A DNA stretch of 51,198 bases from JBDIVL01 sp039794405. GTDB lineage: Bacteria; Planctomycetota; Brocadiia; Brocadiales; Brocadiaceae. The position numbers were made by a program, and so were the translations under genes. The notes under the pieces are model-generated. The model made no database searches. It saw only the letters and a list, made by a program, of their open reading frames with translations, and had not been told where the DNA came from. The DNA is taken from the NCBI GenBank assembly GCA_039794405.1, contig JBDIVL010000031.1, positions 1-51,198 on the forward strand, in the 5' to 3' direction. Shown here piece after piece: positions 1 to 8,688 of this stretch (positions within the stretch are counted from its first letter, which is position 1; every line of letters begins with the position of its first letter).

Positions 1-2
1 AA

Positions 3-305
3 TCTGAGCCAGAAGTAGAAGGGGCATTCTTATGGGTTAATCAGTCAGGGGCAGAGATCCTCGGATATAAATCACCGGAAGAGGTAATAGGGACAAAGGT
101 AAAGGATATCTACGTGAATCCCGATGACGGAAAAGAATTAATTGAGAGATTAGAAAAGGAAGGAATATGGCGGGACTTTATGTCATACTGTAAAAGAAAA
201 AATGGCGAGCGTTTCATTTCCGAGAGGACATGTAACCTTGAACGTGGTAAAGATGGTAAACCAATCAGAATCCAAGGTATATTCAGGGATATAACAAAGA
301 GATAG
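3..305 (+). CDS. PAS-domain protein, C-terminal fragment (cut by window edge)
   Basis: The open frame runs in from the left edge and ends at a TAG at 303. The visible 100 residues form one PAS/PAC unit: a GAFLWVNQSGAEILGY segment, then the PAC end KPIRIQGIFRDITKR. PAS domains bind small ligands or cofactors and feed sensor kinases, cyclases or regulators. Here the protein stops straight after the PAC motif, so any output domain must lie upstream, outside the window, or be absent. It converges with the phosphoesterase gene that ends at 317. The PAS call is firm; the full protein's role cannot be told. Confidence 0.75.
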   Translation, partial: SEPEVEGAFLWVNQSGAEILGYKSPEEVIGTKVKDIYVNPDDGKELIERLEKEGIWRDFMSYCKRKNGERFISERTCNLERGKDGKPIRIQGIFRDITKR

Positions 306-316
306 GCAAACAAGAA

Positions 317-1147
317 TTAAACGAATTGGCTATTGCTTTTTAGGGTAAATAAAGTAATTTCCGGCCTCGCAAAAAATCTTAGAGGAAGAATAGAAGTTCC
401 AATGCCTTTGTTTACGTACATAATTGTCTTTCCTTCCTGGAACAATCCGGCAGCATAACGGTTACCAAATTTAGAATAGGTAACCGGGGGACCGAAAAAA
501 GGTAAATTTACTTGCCCACCGTGGGTATGGCCTGCCATTACAAAGTCAATATCTTTATGCATAATCATTTCGATGATATCTGGATTATGGGATAATAAAA
601 TTTTGGGTTTGTTGTCCGTACTCTTGAAGGTGGCCTCTAAGTTTATTTTTCCTTTCCACAAGTCATCCACGCCACCAATAAAAAGATAGTCCTTCTTTCT
701 ATAAATAGGGGTACACTCATTCATGAATACACGGATACCCTTTTTTAAGAATACATCAGCAGTATACTCTCTATTGTCGTGGTTTCCTAAAACGGCAAAA
801 ACACCCTCTTTTGCCCTTAATTTCGATAATTCCTGTGTAACAGGTAAAAGAAATGTGTTGGAACCATAAATATAGTCTCCCGTTAGCGCTATAATATCAG
901 GATGAAATGCGTTTACCTTCCGTACGCACTTTCGAATAAATTCTTTGGAGACATGTCTGCAATGGTGAATATCTGATAATTGGGCAATCGTTAGTCCATC
1001 GAACTGTCTGGGTAGTTTATCAATCTCTACAACAACGTTTTTTACTTCGACCCAGCGGGGCTCTAGAAGGTGGCTGTAACTTCCTACGGATGTAAGCCCG
1101 AATAGATAACTACACGTACCCCTTATGAATACCCGCCTGGAAATCAT
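317..1147 (-). CDS. Metallophosphoesterase, YkuE/YaeI-like, exported
   Basis: This 276-residue protein has the calcineurin-like metal-binding set in order: DIHH (Asp59, His61), TGDY near 90, GNHDNRE near 122, and AGHTHGGQ near 207. The family uses two metal ions to hydrolyse phosphoesters. YkuE and YaeI members are membrane-linked and have been tied to lipid or UDP-sugar phosphate substrates; the substrate here is unknown. The N-terminus (SRRVFIRG followed by an apolar stretch) resembles a twin-arginine signal, so it probably acts outside the cytoplasm. It is last in a minus-strand run with the small cysteine protein and the CBS protein upstream. Confidence 0.85.
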   Translation of the reverse strand: MISRRVFIRGTCSYLFGLTSVGSYSHLLEPRWVEVKNVVVEIDKLPRQFDGLTIAQLSDIHHCRHVSKEFIRKCVRKVNAFHPDIIALTGDYIYGSNTFLLPVTQELSKLRAKEGVFAVLGNHDNREYTADVFLKKGIRVFMNECTPIYRKKDYLFIGGVDDLWKGKINLEATFKSTDNKPKILLSHNPDIIEMIMHKDIDFVMAGHTHGGQVNLPFFGPPVTYSKFGNRYAAGLFQEGKTIMYVNKGIGTSILPLRFFARPEITLFTLKSNSQFV

Positions 1148-1172
1148 ATTTTACTACCTGCAGTAATAATTA

Positions 1173-1397
1173 TCAGCGTTTAAGGCCGCACGGTGTTATG
1201 CAGTCCATACAAATTCCTTCTTCCCATTCTTCTTGGACAAAATTTATCCAGTCTTCCGGAGTATTCCGGCAGGATAAACATATTCCAAGGTCACAAAGTT
1301 TTTCATCTGCATTATCTGAATCCTTTATTGCAGCACCACAACATGCGCACTGCCATGTAATCATATCACTGCTAATATGGCCGCCAACATCACACAT
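1173..1397 (-). CDS. Small cysteine-rich protein, probable zinc binder
   Basis: This 74-residue protein is not recognised. It holds cysteine pairs in CACC, CLSC and CMDC arrangements plus single cysteines, which suggests one or two zinc sites. It has no signal peptide or membrane segment and is acidic in the middle (QEEWEEG). On the minus strand a good Shine-Dalgarno (AAAAGGAGT) precedes the ATG. It lies between the CBS gene and the phosphoesterase on the same strand and may be co-transcribed with them. The open frame, ribosome site and cysteine spacing support a real gene; no function is proposed. Confidence 0.65.
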   Translation of the reverse strand: MCDVGGHISSDMITWQCACCGAAIKDSDNADEKLCDLGICLSCRNTPEDWINFVQEEWEEGICMDCITPCGLKR

Positions 1398-1420
1398 AGG
1401 ATACTCCTTTTGTAGAATGT

Positions 1421-1837
1421 TTACTTCTTTTTTTTATATTCATCCACAAAATACTGTAGTATATCAGTCTCGGTAATCAAGCCAATTAATTTATTTCCAT
1501 TTTTTACTACAGGCAGACACCCGACTTTCTTGTCAATCATAGTCTGTGCAGCTTCCTCGACTGCTATATCTGGTGAGATCGTAATCACATGCTTTGTCAT
1601 TACCTCTGAGACTTTAATGGAATCTAAAAATTCCTTGTTTTCCTTCCAACTTGTAAGAATTGAAGTTAGTGATGATCGATAGAGATCCCTTTGTGTTAAG
1701 ATACCTACAACTTCTTCTCCTCTTACAACAGGTAAGTGTCTTATCCTTCCCAGGTACATGATATCATTGGCAAAACCAAGTTTTGAATCAGCATTTAATG
1801 TTACCACATGTGTTTTCATCAATTCTTTTACTAGCAT
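1421..1837 (-). CDS. CBS-pair domain protein
   Basis: The 138 residues are two tandem CBS domains and little else: MKTHVVTLNADSKLGFA to GILTQRDLY, then VSEVMTKHVITISPD to LIGLITETDIL. CBS pairs bind adenosyl ligands such as AMP, ATP or SAM and act as energy sensors, often on a partner encoded elsewhere. The ATG at 1837 has a strong CGGAGG Shine-Dalgarno. Its first 50 bases overlap the end of the upstream YkgJ-like gene in another frame, so translation is probably coupled. The protein ends in a lysine-rich tail. The partner is unknown. Confidence 0.9.
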   Translation of the reverse strand: MLVKELMKTHVVTLNADSKLGFANDIMYLGRIRHLPVVRGEEVVGILTQRDLYRSSLTSILTSWKENKEFLDSIKVSEVMTKHVITISPDIAVEEAAQTMIDKKVGCLPVVKNGNKLIGLITETDILQYFVDEYKKKK

Positions 1838-2597
1838 CTGTTTCCTCCGTTTCTATGGCAGTTTTAAGCACCATTTCCCATTCTGACCCATAATGATTCT
1901 CCAGATTTTTTTGTATCTTCTCCTCCCATCTATGATACGCACACTTTATCGTGGTAATTGGCTGATGTTTTTCAGACGAATACAGGATATTTTGTGTTCG
2001 TTTTGGAAGGGGAATCAGGATATAGTCTAATTCCTCTTTTCTTAGAGAGATCGTTGTTAATTGAACATTTTTTGTTTTTAATAATAGCTCTCTTGCGGTG
2101 GTTGCATCCTGTTGAGCGAAAATATTCGAGATGGCTCTCTTATGGTCCTGGACTGCGTAAAATGCTTGCCACTCACGTTTGTATATGAGTTTGTGATATG
2201 CTGCAGGAGCAGTATACTCATTAAATATACAAGGACCACTGATTTTATGATACAACGATTCTCCTGCCTTATCTGGATATTCTGCACATTGCCTTGGACG
2301 GTATTTGTATATACTACAGCGTAAATCCATTGTCAGGCTTGAATCTGGAGTATTTTTAAAAATTGTGAAATCTAAAAACTTACATGAATCATACAATTCA
2401 TTTTTGTACCCTTCGCTGGTTACCAGAAGTTTAACAAAAGGGTAGCCGGTTCCGTTTTTCCATAAGGATTTAAAAAAACCGAAATGTCCATTATTTGGTG
2501 GAATGACACAGGTAAAACAGCACATCCCGTCTGAACATTCGCTTTCAGCAAAGGTTATATTGTCCTGATTTTTATTTACCGGGCAAATACTATTCAT
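1788..2597 (-). CDS. YkgJ-family cysteine-cluster protein
   Basis: The 269-residue protein carries the cysteine pattern of the zinc/iron-chelating YkgJ family: CSDGMCCFTC at about residues 20-29, then DLRCSIYKYRPRQCAEYP and GPCIF. The second half is basic and helical with no motif I recognise. The family is thought to bind a metal or an Fe-S cluster, with no established reaction. The start lies 8 bases beyond the carbonic anhydrase stop on the same strand, and the end overlaps the CBS gene, so the three genes look like one transcript. The family call is fairly sure; the function is not known. Confidence 0.75.
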   Translation of the reverse strand: MNSICPVNKNQDNITFAESECSDGMCCFTCVIPPNNGHFGFFKSLWKNGTGYPFVKLLVTSEGYKNELYDSCKFLDFTIFKNTPDSSLTMDLRCSIYKYRPRQCAEYPDKAGESLYHKISGPCIFNEYTAPAAYHKLIYKREWQAFYAVQDHKRAISNIFAQQDATTARELLLKTKNVQLTTISLRKEELDYILIPLPKRTQNILYSSEKHQPITTIKCAYHRWEEKIQKNLENHYGSEWEMVLKTAIETEETDASKRIDENTCGNIKC

Positions 2598-2604
2598 AAG
2601 GAAC

Positions 2605-3396
2605 CTATGCCATTATGCGAGTTACCTTCTCATCAATTAATTTAGAAACAATTTTATATCCTTCACTTGTATCATCATAAATAGGAATCCTCTTGATGAT
2701 TTTTCTTGCCCTATCTTGGAGGTCTATAGGATTAATTATTCCGTTAATGTTTGTGATCAGAATTCTACCAAGTTGTTTCGAATATGCACCAACAAAGTCA
2801 TAAACCCCGCCAATAATAGTCAATTTATTTTCTTTTACCATATTACCATAGTATTTCAATGCCTTTTCAATTTGATAATCTACATTGGATTGGCTTAAAT
2901 AAGCAAGTTCCTTCATTTCATTCTGAATCTTTCCTAAATCGGGTATTCCTCTTTCAATAGGAATGGTAAGAGGAAGCATTTCAGATTTTATCTCACGGCT
3001 GAGCGATGAATAATCAGATTTAATGAGTTTATCAAAAGATTTTGCCAGATTAATAATTTCCTTCGATTGCGTGATACAGGCGTGTGTTGCAAATTTTACA
3101 GCACCGCAATCAGTGTGCCCTAGTACGAACATGACAGGAGTTTTTAGGACACAAAGAGAATATTCAATAGAACCTCTATTCGCCGTGACTTGATTACCTG
3201 CATTTCTGACCATAAACACCTTGTTGAAGACATCCATTCCCAGGATATGGCCGTGTACCCGAGAGTCTGAACAGGTAACAAGGGTGATATAAGGACTTTG
3301 ATGTGTTGCATATGCTAAGAATTTTGTTTCTTCTGTGCTTTTTACAAATGCTTCATTATGTACGAGCAAATGGCGAAAAATATTTCCAAGTTCCAT
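2605..3396 (-). CDS. Beta-class carbonic anhydrase
   Basis: Carbonic anhydrase interconverts CO2 and bicarbonate. The 263-residue protein has the beta-class zinc ligands Cys42, His94 and Cys97 in CSDSR and GHTDCGA, with Asp44 and Arg46 as the usual catalytic dyad, so the active site looks complete. It is somewhat longer than most bacterial members because of an insert around residues 105-150. There is no signal peptide, so it should be cytoplasmic. A GAGGAGG-like ribosome site lies just upstream of the ATG at 3396. It is first in the run with the YkgJ-like and CBS genes and may supply bicarbonate for carbon fixation. Confidence 0.9.
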   Translation of the reverse strand: MELGNIFRHLLVHNEAFVKSTEETKFLAYATHQSPYITLVTCSDSRVHGHILGMDVFNKVFMVRNAGNQVTANRGSIEYSLCVLKTPVMFVLGHTDCGAVKFATHACITQSKEIINLAKSFDKLIKSDYSSLSREIKSEMLPLTIPIERGIPDLGKIQNEMKELAYLSQSNVDYQIEKALKYYGNMVKENKLTIIGGVYDFVGAYSKQLGRILITNINGIINPIDLQDRARKIIKRIPIYDDTSEGYKIVSKLIDEKVTRIMA

Positions 3397-3572
3397 AAAC
3401 CCTCCTCAATAAAATTAAACTATTAACATATACTAAAGTTTTACCTATAAACCACATTCTATATAAACAAAACAAACGAAGTTCCCATTATTTGAGCTAG
3501 GTTTTTTAATACATTGCTGAAAATTTAAATCAGCGTAAAAACTTTAATATATATTTTTCTGTTTAATTTTGG

Positions 3573-4919
3573 TTATGTTGTTTCGAAATATTTTTTATGC
3601 TCCCATTCAGTTACTTGGATCCTGTAGTCATCCCATTCTGCCATTTTTGCATGGATATATATATGGTAAGTATGGGAACCTAGTGCATCTTCCATTAATT
3701 TGCTCCTCTTGATTTCCTCTATTGCCTCCCCTAAAGAACCGGGAAGGGTAGCGATATTATGGTATGCTAATTCATCCTTGTTAAATTCATATACATTTTC
3801 TTCTACCGGATTAGGGGGTGCCATGCCCTTCTTAATGCCATCGAGTCCGCTTTCCAGCATAACTGCAAGGGCAAGATACGGGTTATTACTGGGGTCAGGA
3901 CATCGCAATTCCGCCCGTGTGGCTTGTTCTCTTCCTGGAGAATATCTGGGTATGCGGATTAAGGCAGACCGATTCTTTTGTCCCCAACAAACGTATACAG
4001 GGGCTTCATATCCAGGTACGAGTCTTTTGTAAGAATTTACTGTTGGAGACAGGATGGCACTCATGGCTCGCACATGATGTAGCTGGCCTGCAACAAATTG
4101 CCTTGCTACCCTGCTGAGCTTGTATTCATCCTTCTCATCGAAAAAGATATTTTTTCGTGTTTTGATATCAAAGAGACTCTGGTGGCAGTGCATTCCGCTG
4201 CCGCACTCTCCGAAAATAGGTTTGGGCATAAAAGTGGCATAGAGATCATGTTTATGTGCAATGGATTTTACTACCTGTTTAAAGGTTAGGGCATTTTCTG
4301 CCGTCCTTAATGCCTCAGCATACTTGAAGTCTATCTCATGTTGACCTGGTGCTACTTCATGGTGACTCATCTCAACGTTCAAACCCATTTTCTCTAAGGT
4401 AAAAATAATATCTCTTCGTACATTTCCCGCGAGATCTCTTGGAGAAAAATCAAAATAGCTTCCTACATCGTGTGGCGTTGGTTCTACTTGTCCGTTGCTC
4501 TTGGGCTTGAATAAGAAAAATTCCAGTTCAGGTCCTACATTATATTCAAAGTTCATTGCTTGTGCATTTTTAATTGCCCTTTTTAGGATATAACGAGGAT
4601 CACCCTCGAAAGGTGATCCGTCTGGCATATAAACATCACAAAAGAGCCTAACAGTGACTTCTTCTGTTTCCCATGGGAGCAAGGCATATGTGTTTGTATC
4701 AGGTTTTAAAAACATATCGCTTTCGCAAATTCTTGTAAAACCTTCAATTGATGAGCCATCAAACCAAATTCCCTTTTCTATGGATTCGGGAAATTTTTCT
4801 ATTGGTATCGTAACGGCTTTAATATTTCCACTAATATCGGTAAATTGCAATTGAACAAGCTTTACCTTGTCTTCTTTTGCACGGTTAATAATTGCTAAAT
4901 CGATATGCTCATTTGTCAT
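3573..4919 (-). CDS. glnA: Glutamine synthetase, type I-alpha
   Basis: GlnA joins ammonium to glutamate using ATP. The 448-residue length and motifs fit GSI: WFDGSSIEGF, the substrate-site GSGMHCHQSLF, and NRSALIRIPRYSPG with RAELRCPDPSNNPYLA. It is the short alpha form: near the C-terminus it reads VYEFNKDELA and IATLPGSLGEA, without the adenylylation-site tyrosine segment of the enterobacterial beta form, so control by GlnE is not expected. It is monocistronic on the minus strand, with a 425-base gap upstream. Ammonium assimilation is its obvious role in an ammonium-using organism. Confidence 0.97.
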   Translation of the reverse strand: MTNEHIDLAIINRAKEDKVKLVQLQFTDISGNIKAVTIPIEKFPESIEKGIWFDGSSIEGFTRICESDMFLKPDTNTYALLPWETEEVTVRLFCDVYMPDGSPFEGDPRYILKRAIKNAQAMNFEYNVGPELEFFLFKPKSNGQVEPTPHDVGSYFDFSPRDLAGNVRRDIIFTLEKMGLNVEMSHHEVAPGQHEIDFKYAEALRTAENALTFKQVVKSIAHKHDLYATFMPKPIFGECGSGMHCHQSLFDIKTRKNIFFDEKDEYKLSRVARQFVAGQLHHVRAMSAILSPTVNSYKRLVPGYEAPVYVCWGQKNRSALIRIPRYSPGREQATRAELRCPDPSNNPYLALAVMLESGLDGIKKGMAPPNPVEENVYEFNKDELAYHNIATLPGSLGEAIEEIKRSKLMEDALGSHTYHIYIHAKMAEWDDYRIQVTEWEHKKYFETT

Positions 4920-5344
4920 GTAAATTTTACCTTTCTCTAATCTTCCACAAATGTGATTAATGTAATATTATTGATCTGGAAATAACTTACTGGCGTGGGC
5001 CCTACCTCTCACTCGATTAACCTCTACGCGCTGTTTTACTCGCAAAACATGGAAATGAAGTATCGATCATTGTGGTCAACGTTAAAGTATAAACTTCTTT
5101 TGCCTGGATTAACATAGGATTACTTTTATGCCCATATTATAATCGATTTCAGTTATCAAAAGAGTTCGTTAATTCTAATCATATTGATGTAAAAAAACAA
5201 GTAATTTATAACCGATTGGTATATGGTTCGTGCTTGACACTACAAAATTATAATGCTAAACTTCAAATAATAACTCGCGAGGCAAAGTTTCAGACCGATA
5301 AAAGGTACGGTACCACAGAATTCTTAGTTATAACTAATAACAAA
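4920..5344. other. Intergenic region between divergent glnA and MOSC genes
   Basis: This 425-base AT-rich gap must hold the promoters for glnA (leftward) and for the MOSC-MogA pair (rightward). A possible -10-like ATTATAAT lies near 5136, but I found no partner -35 box at proper spacing on either strand. No repeat or RNA gene was seen. The MOSC frame stays open upstream to 5216, but that stretch shows no family similarity. Confidence 0.4.
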
Positions 5345-5800
5345 ATGGGAAAAATTGTTGCTGTTTGTATCAGTGAAAAAAAAGGCACCCAGAAACGAGA
5401 TGTTCACGCGTGCAGGCTGATTGAACATTTTGGTTTAGAAGGGGACGCCCATGCCGGAAAATGGCACCGTCAGGTTAGTTTGCTGGCAAAAGAAAGCGCA
5501 GATATTATGCGTGAAAAGGGCTTGCATATTAAAGACGGTGATTTCGGAGAAAATATTGTAACTGAAGGTATCGAGCTAAAGTCTCTTCCCGTTGGGGCTG
5601 TTTTAAGAATTGGTGAAGATATAATCATCCGGATAACCCAGATTGGCAAATTATGTCATGAACGCTGCGCTATTTACTATAAAGCAGGGGATTGTATTAT
5701 GCCAAGAGAGGGTATTTTTGCCGAGATTATCAAGGGTGGCACCGTTAAGGTAGGGGACGAGATTACGGTACTTGAAAAGGATGCAGTGATAAAGATATGA
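5345..5800 (+). CDS. MOSC-domain protein
   Basis: The 151 residues from the ATG at 5345 form a complete MOSC domain: an AGKWHRQVSLLA segment, GDFGENIVTEGI, then GKLCHERCAIYYKAGDCIMPREGIFAEI, with the conserved cysteine (Cys of KLCH or ERC) thought to carry sulfur or bind molybdopterin. Single-domain MOSC proteins are linked to molybdenum cofactor sulfuration or transfer. The frame is open back to 5216, but those residues do not match the family, so the later ATG was chosen; no clear Shine-Dalgarno marks it. The stop overlaps the next gene by 4 bases (ATGA), so the pair is co-translated. Confidence 0.85.
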   Translation: MGKIVAVCISEKKGTQKRDVHACRLIEHFGLEGDAHAGKWHRQVSLLAKESADIMREKGLHIKDGDFGENIVTEGIELKSLPVGAVLRIGEDIIIRITQIGKLCHERCAIYYKAGDCIMPREGIFAEIIKGGTVKVGDEITVLEKDAVIKI

Positions 5801-6333
5801 TTTTGGCAGCAATCCTGACATTAAGTGATAAAGGATCGAGGGGTGAACGTGAGGATAAGAGCGGCGAAGTCATTCGTAATATGCTTGCGAAAATTGATGC
5901 CACAATTACGGCCTACGAAATCATTCCTGACGAGAGGCCCCTTATTACAAAAAAACTTTTTGAATTTGCCGAAAAGGCCGATCTCATTATCACAACAGGC
6001 GGTACAGGTGTAGGATCAAGGGACGTTACCCCTGAAGCAACCCGTGACGTTATAGAAAAAGAGTTACCGGGTTTCAGCGAAGCCATGCGAATGGAGGGGC
6101 TCAAACATACGCCCAGGGCTATGGGTTCAAGGGCTGTCGCTGGAATTTATAAACAAACACTTATTGTTAACCTTCCCGGTAGTCCCAAAGGTGTTGCCGA
6201 AAACCTGGCTGTCGTTCTCCCTGTCATCCCTCACACCATCGGTCTCATCAAAGGTCATGTTAGCGAATGTGCAAAAGATCGCGAAAAACACGATAACCAA
6301 GTATCCCCTTCTATACCATCATCCAATACATAA
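5797..6333 (+). CDS. MogA/MoaB-family molybdenum cofactor protein
   Basis: MogA/MoaB proteins adenylylate molybdopterin before molybdenum insertion. The family motifs are present: TLSDKGSRGEREDKSG at the N-terminus, TTGGTGVGSRDVTPEATRDV around residues 68-87, and LIVNLPGSPKGVAENL near 145. The last 20 or so residues (CAKDREKHDN onward) are a polar tail. It overlaps the MOSC gene by 4 bases, which supports a shared role in cofactor maturation for enzymes such as nitrate reductase or formate dehydrogenase. Sequence alone does not settle MogA versus MoaB. Confidence 0.9.
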   Translation: MILAAILTLSDKGSRGEREDKSGEVIRNMLAKIDATITAYEIIPDERPLITKKLFEFAEKADLIITTGGTGVGSRDVTPEATRDVIEKELPGFSEAMRMEGLKHTPRAMGSRAVAGIYKQTLIVNLPGSPKGVAENLAVVLPVIPHTIGLIKGHVSECAKDREKHDNQVSPSIPSSNT

Positions 6334-6440
6334 CTTCCGGTTTCGAATAGAGACAAAAAGAATCCTGATTATTGCAGATAGACAGACTGAAGACACTATC
6401 CGTGATAATTTTAACGATTATTTTAACCCTCAAATATTGT

Positions 6441-6469
6441 TTGACTTGTTAAATAATTTTGATTAAAGT
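6441..6469 (+). promoter_or_regulatory. Possible sigma-70 promoter for the ABC exporter operon
   Basis: TTGACT at 6441-6446 and TAAAGT at 6464-6469 are spaced 17 bases apart, about 60 bases before the TTG start at 6531. The -10 box matches only 4 of 6 consensus bases, so this is tentative. Confidence 0.35.
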
Positions 6470-6530
6470 ATTGTTTTTCGGATTCCCTGTTGCAATTACT
6501 CTATTTTTATCGTAGGAAGGCGAAAAATAT

Positions 6531-7376
6531 TTGAGTAATCTTGCAGTTAGAATAGAAGGACTTACGAAGGTTTACCAGTATTTCTGGAGACGTAAGAATA
6601 CCCCAGCCCTGACAAATCTTAACCTTAATATTGAGCGAGGAGAGATATTTGGGTTACTTGGTCCTAATGGTTCTGGCAAGACAACAACGGTAAAATTATT
6701 GCTCGGCCTTTTATTTCCCACCAGTGGTAAATCATGGTTGCTGGGATATCCTTCAAGCGATTTAAAGATTAAGAGTAAAATTGGTTTCTTACCAGAAGAG
6801 TCCTATTTATATAGGTTTCTCAATGCAGAAGAAATTTTAGATTTTTACGGGAAGTTCTTCCATATTCCAAGAAAAGAAAGAAAAGAACGGATCGATAGAT
6901 TAATTCAATATGTTGGATTAAATCCTTACCGTAAACGTCATCTGAGCCAGTATTCGAAAGGTATGCTGCGGAGAATTGGACTGGCACAAGCCATCATAAA
7001 CGATCCAGAATTAGTAATATTGGATGAACCCACAAGCGGACTAGATCCTATTGGCAGTCATGAAATGAAAGAACTTATCTTAGATTTTAAGAGGCGGGGA
7101 AAGACTGTTGTTCTTTGCTCCCATTTGCTGGCAGATGTACAGAATATTTGTGATCGGGTTGCTATCTTAAATAAAGGCGTCTTACAGGTAGCGGGGAGTG
7201 TCAAAAACCTCCTTTCTAAAAAAGATGTCGTTGAAATCCTGGTAAAGAATTTTTCAGATGCTGACATTCATGCGATGGAGGATTTTATTAAGGAGAGAAA
7301 TGGCGAAGTCCTATCTGTCAATCACCCCTCTTCTACTTTGGAGGAATTGTTTGTAAGTATTATACAGCGTCGCTAA
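6531..7376 (+). CDS. ABC transporter ATP-binding protein
   Basis: The 281-residue ATPase has a Walker A GPNGSGKTT near residue 45, Q-loop region, an LSQYSKGM signature (the variant usual in ABC-2 type exporters), Walker B LVILDEPTSGLDP, and the H-loop CSHLL. It starts at TTG, preceded by AGGAAGG at a fitting distance. The permease follows after 27 bases, so together they form a simple exporter or membrane-remodelling ABC-2 system. The substrate is unknown. The two genes after that lie on the same strand with minimal gaps, which suggests one transcript ending with the pyrophosphatase. Confidence 0.93.
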   Translation: MSNLAVRIEGLTKVYQYFWRRKNTPALTNLNLNIERGEIFGLLGPNGSGKTTTVKLLLGLLFPTSGKSWLLGYPSSDLKIKSKIGFLPEESYLYRFLNAEEILDFYGKFFHIPRKERKERIDRLIQYVGLNPYRKRHLSQYSKGMLRRIGLAQAIINDPELVILDEPTSGLDPIGSHEMKELILDFKRRGKTVVLCSHLLADVQNICDRVAILNKGVLQVAGSVKNLLSKKDVVEILVKNFSDADIHAMEDFIKERNGEVLSVNHPSSTLEELFVSIIQRR

Positions 7377-7403
7377 TACGCGGTTCTTTTCGCTTGTTTA
7401 CCA

Positions 7404-8678
7404 ATGATATTACCTATTGCCAGTCATACCTTTCGAGAAGCAATCCGAAAGAAGATACTCCATGTATTGATTGGACTGGGCATATTTATCATGGCTATTT
7501 CGCCTGTTATTCCTACAACGGACGAGCCTAATGCCCGAGTTAAAATAATATTCGTGATATTTTTTCAAGTAGTGATGCTTCTGTGCATTGTGGGGGTAAT
7601 TCTTCTCTCTGCTACATCTTTACCTTATGAAATAGAAGACAGAACAATTTACGGTATTTTATCGAAACCTATTTCGAGATTGAAGATCGTTATAGGCAAA
7701 ATAGGAGGTTTTGCCCTATTATCAGGCGTTTTGTTAACAATCTTTGGCCTTTTAAATATGATTGCCGTCTGGTGGGCTGCGTCGAGTTTACCAGAGGGGC
7801 AAAAGAGTATATTAAAGGCAAGGAATGAGTTTAAAGCATCACAGTTTTCTATTGAGGGTAAATTGCATCATGTACATGGCGGGATAGCATGGATTGAGGG
7901 CGGAAGGAGTGGAATTGCCTCATGGAATTTTTCCAATTTAAAGAAAGAGTATAATAACAAAACCCCCTTAGAGGTAGAACTCAATGTAAAGGTAGAGAGT
8001 ATCAGGGGAAACGTGAATCATATACCATTAGTTATTGGGATAGAAGATCTCTCTGGGGATAAAAAGAAAACTGAAATTTTATCGGGAAGGGCAGATGAGC
8101 CATTAATTATAAGGATAGACCCTGAGATTACTAAAGACGGTGCAATACATGTTACGGTTTTTCCCATACTTGAAATGGACTGTATCGGTGTTACGCAGGA
8201 AGGCGTTAAGGTATTCTCAATACAGGAGGGGTTTGTTTTTAATTATGGAAAGGCTCTTATCATAAGTTTTTTGAAATTTTTATTAATAATAGTCATTGCA
8301 GTGATGGGTTCTACCTATCTTTCTGCACCAGTAAGTATCGTATCGGCTTTGGTTATCTTCTCCTGCGGGCACATACTGGATTTTATCAAAGATTTTTCAC
8401 TGCTGATTCAACACGGCGATGGTCATGAGCATTTACCATCCGTAATGAAGAACCCCAGTGTTTTTTTAGTCTATACAAATTATCTTATTAAGAAACCCCT
8501 GGAGTGGCTTTCGTTTTTTTTACCGGATTTTAAAAGATTTGATAGTTTGAAATTCCTTTTGAAGGGCATAAACATTCCTTTAGAGGATATTGGTGCAATT
8601 TTCGGATATACAGCCCTCTATGCAGGGGCTTGTATCCTCATATCTTCTGTAGTATTTAAAAGAAGAGAATTTTTCTAA
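7404..8678 (+). CDS. ABC-2 type permease with large soluble insert
   Basis: The 424-residue protein begins with the ABC-2 pattern (SHTFREAIRKKILHVL, then a membrane segment; later YEIEDRTIYGILSKPISR, the usual coupling stretch). Two or three membrane helices at each end flank a soluble domain of about 150 residues (roughly 135-285), rich in beta-strand-like sequence. That insert probably faces the periplasm or anammoxosome side. It is the partner of the ATPase just upstream. The family is close to the NosY/CcmA-associated permeases, but the cargo cannot be told. Confidence 0.88.
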   Translation: MILPIASHTFREAIRKKILHVLIGLGIFIMAISPVIPTTDEPNARVKIIFVIFFQVVMLLCIVGVILLSATSLPYEIEDRTIYGILSKPISRLKIVIGKIGGFALLSGVLLTIFGLLNMIAVWWAASSLPEGQKSILKARNEFKASQFSIEGKLHHVHGGIAWIEGGRSGIASWNFSNLKKEYNNKTPLEVELNVKVESIRGNVNHIPLVIGIEDLSGDKKKTEILSGRADEPLIIRIDPEITKDGAIHVTVFPILEMDCIGVTQEGVKVFSIQEGFVFNYGKALIISFLKFLLIIVIAVMGSTYLSAPVSIVSALVIFSCGHILDFIKDFSLLIQHGDGHEHLPSVMKNPSVFLVYTNYLIKKPLEWLSFFLPDFKRFDSLKFLLKGINIPLEDIGAIFGYTALYAGACILISSVVFKRREFF

Positions 8679-8688
8679 TTATCATGAG

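Noticed and set aside
1198..1476. Plus-strand open frame opposite the small cysteine protein
   Set aside because: It is antisense to two supported minus-strand genes, has no ribosome site and no family pattern.
1958..2324. Plus-strand frames opposite the YkgJ-like gene
   Set aside because: Shadow frames of a gene with clear cysteine motifs.
5216..5344. Upstream extension of the MOSC gene
   Set aside because: It is in frame but not family-like, and a later ATG gives the standard length.
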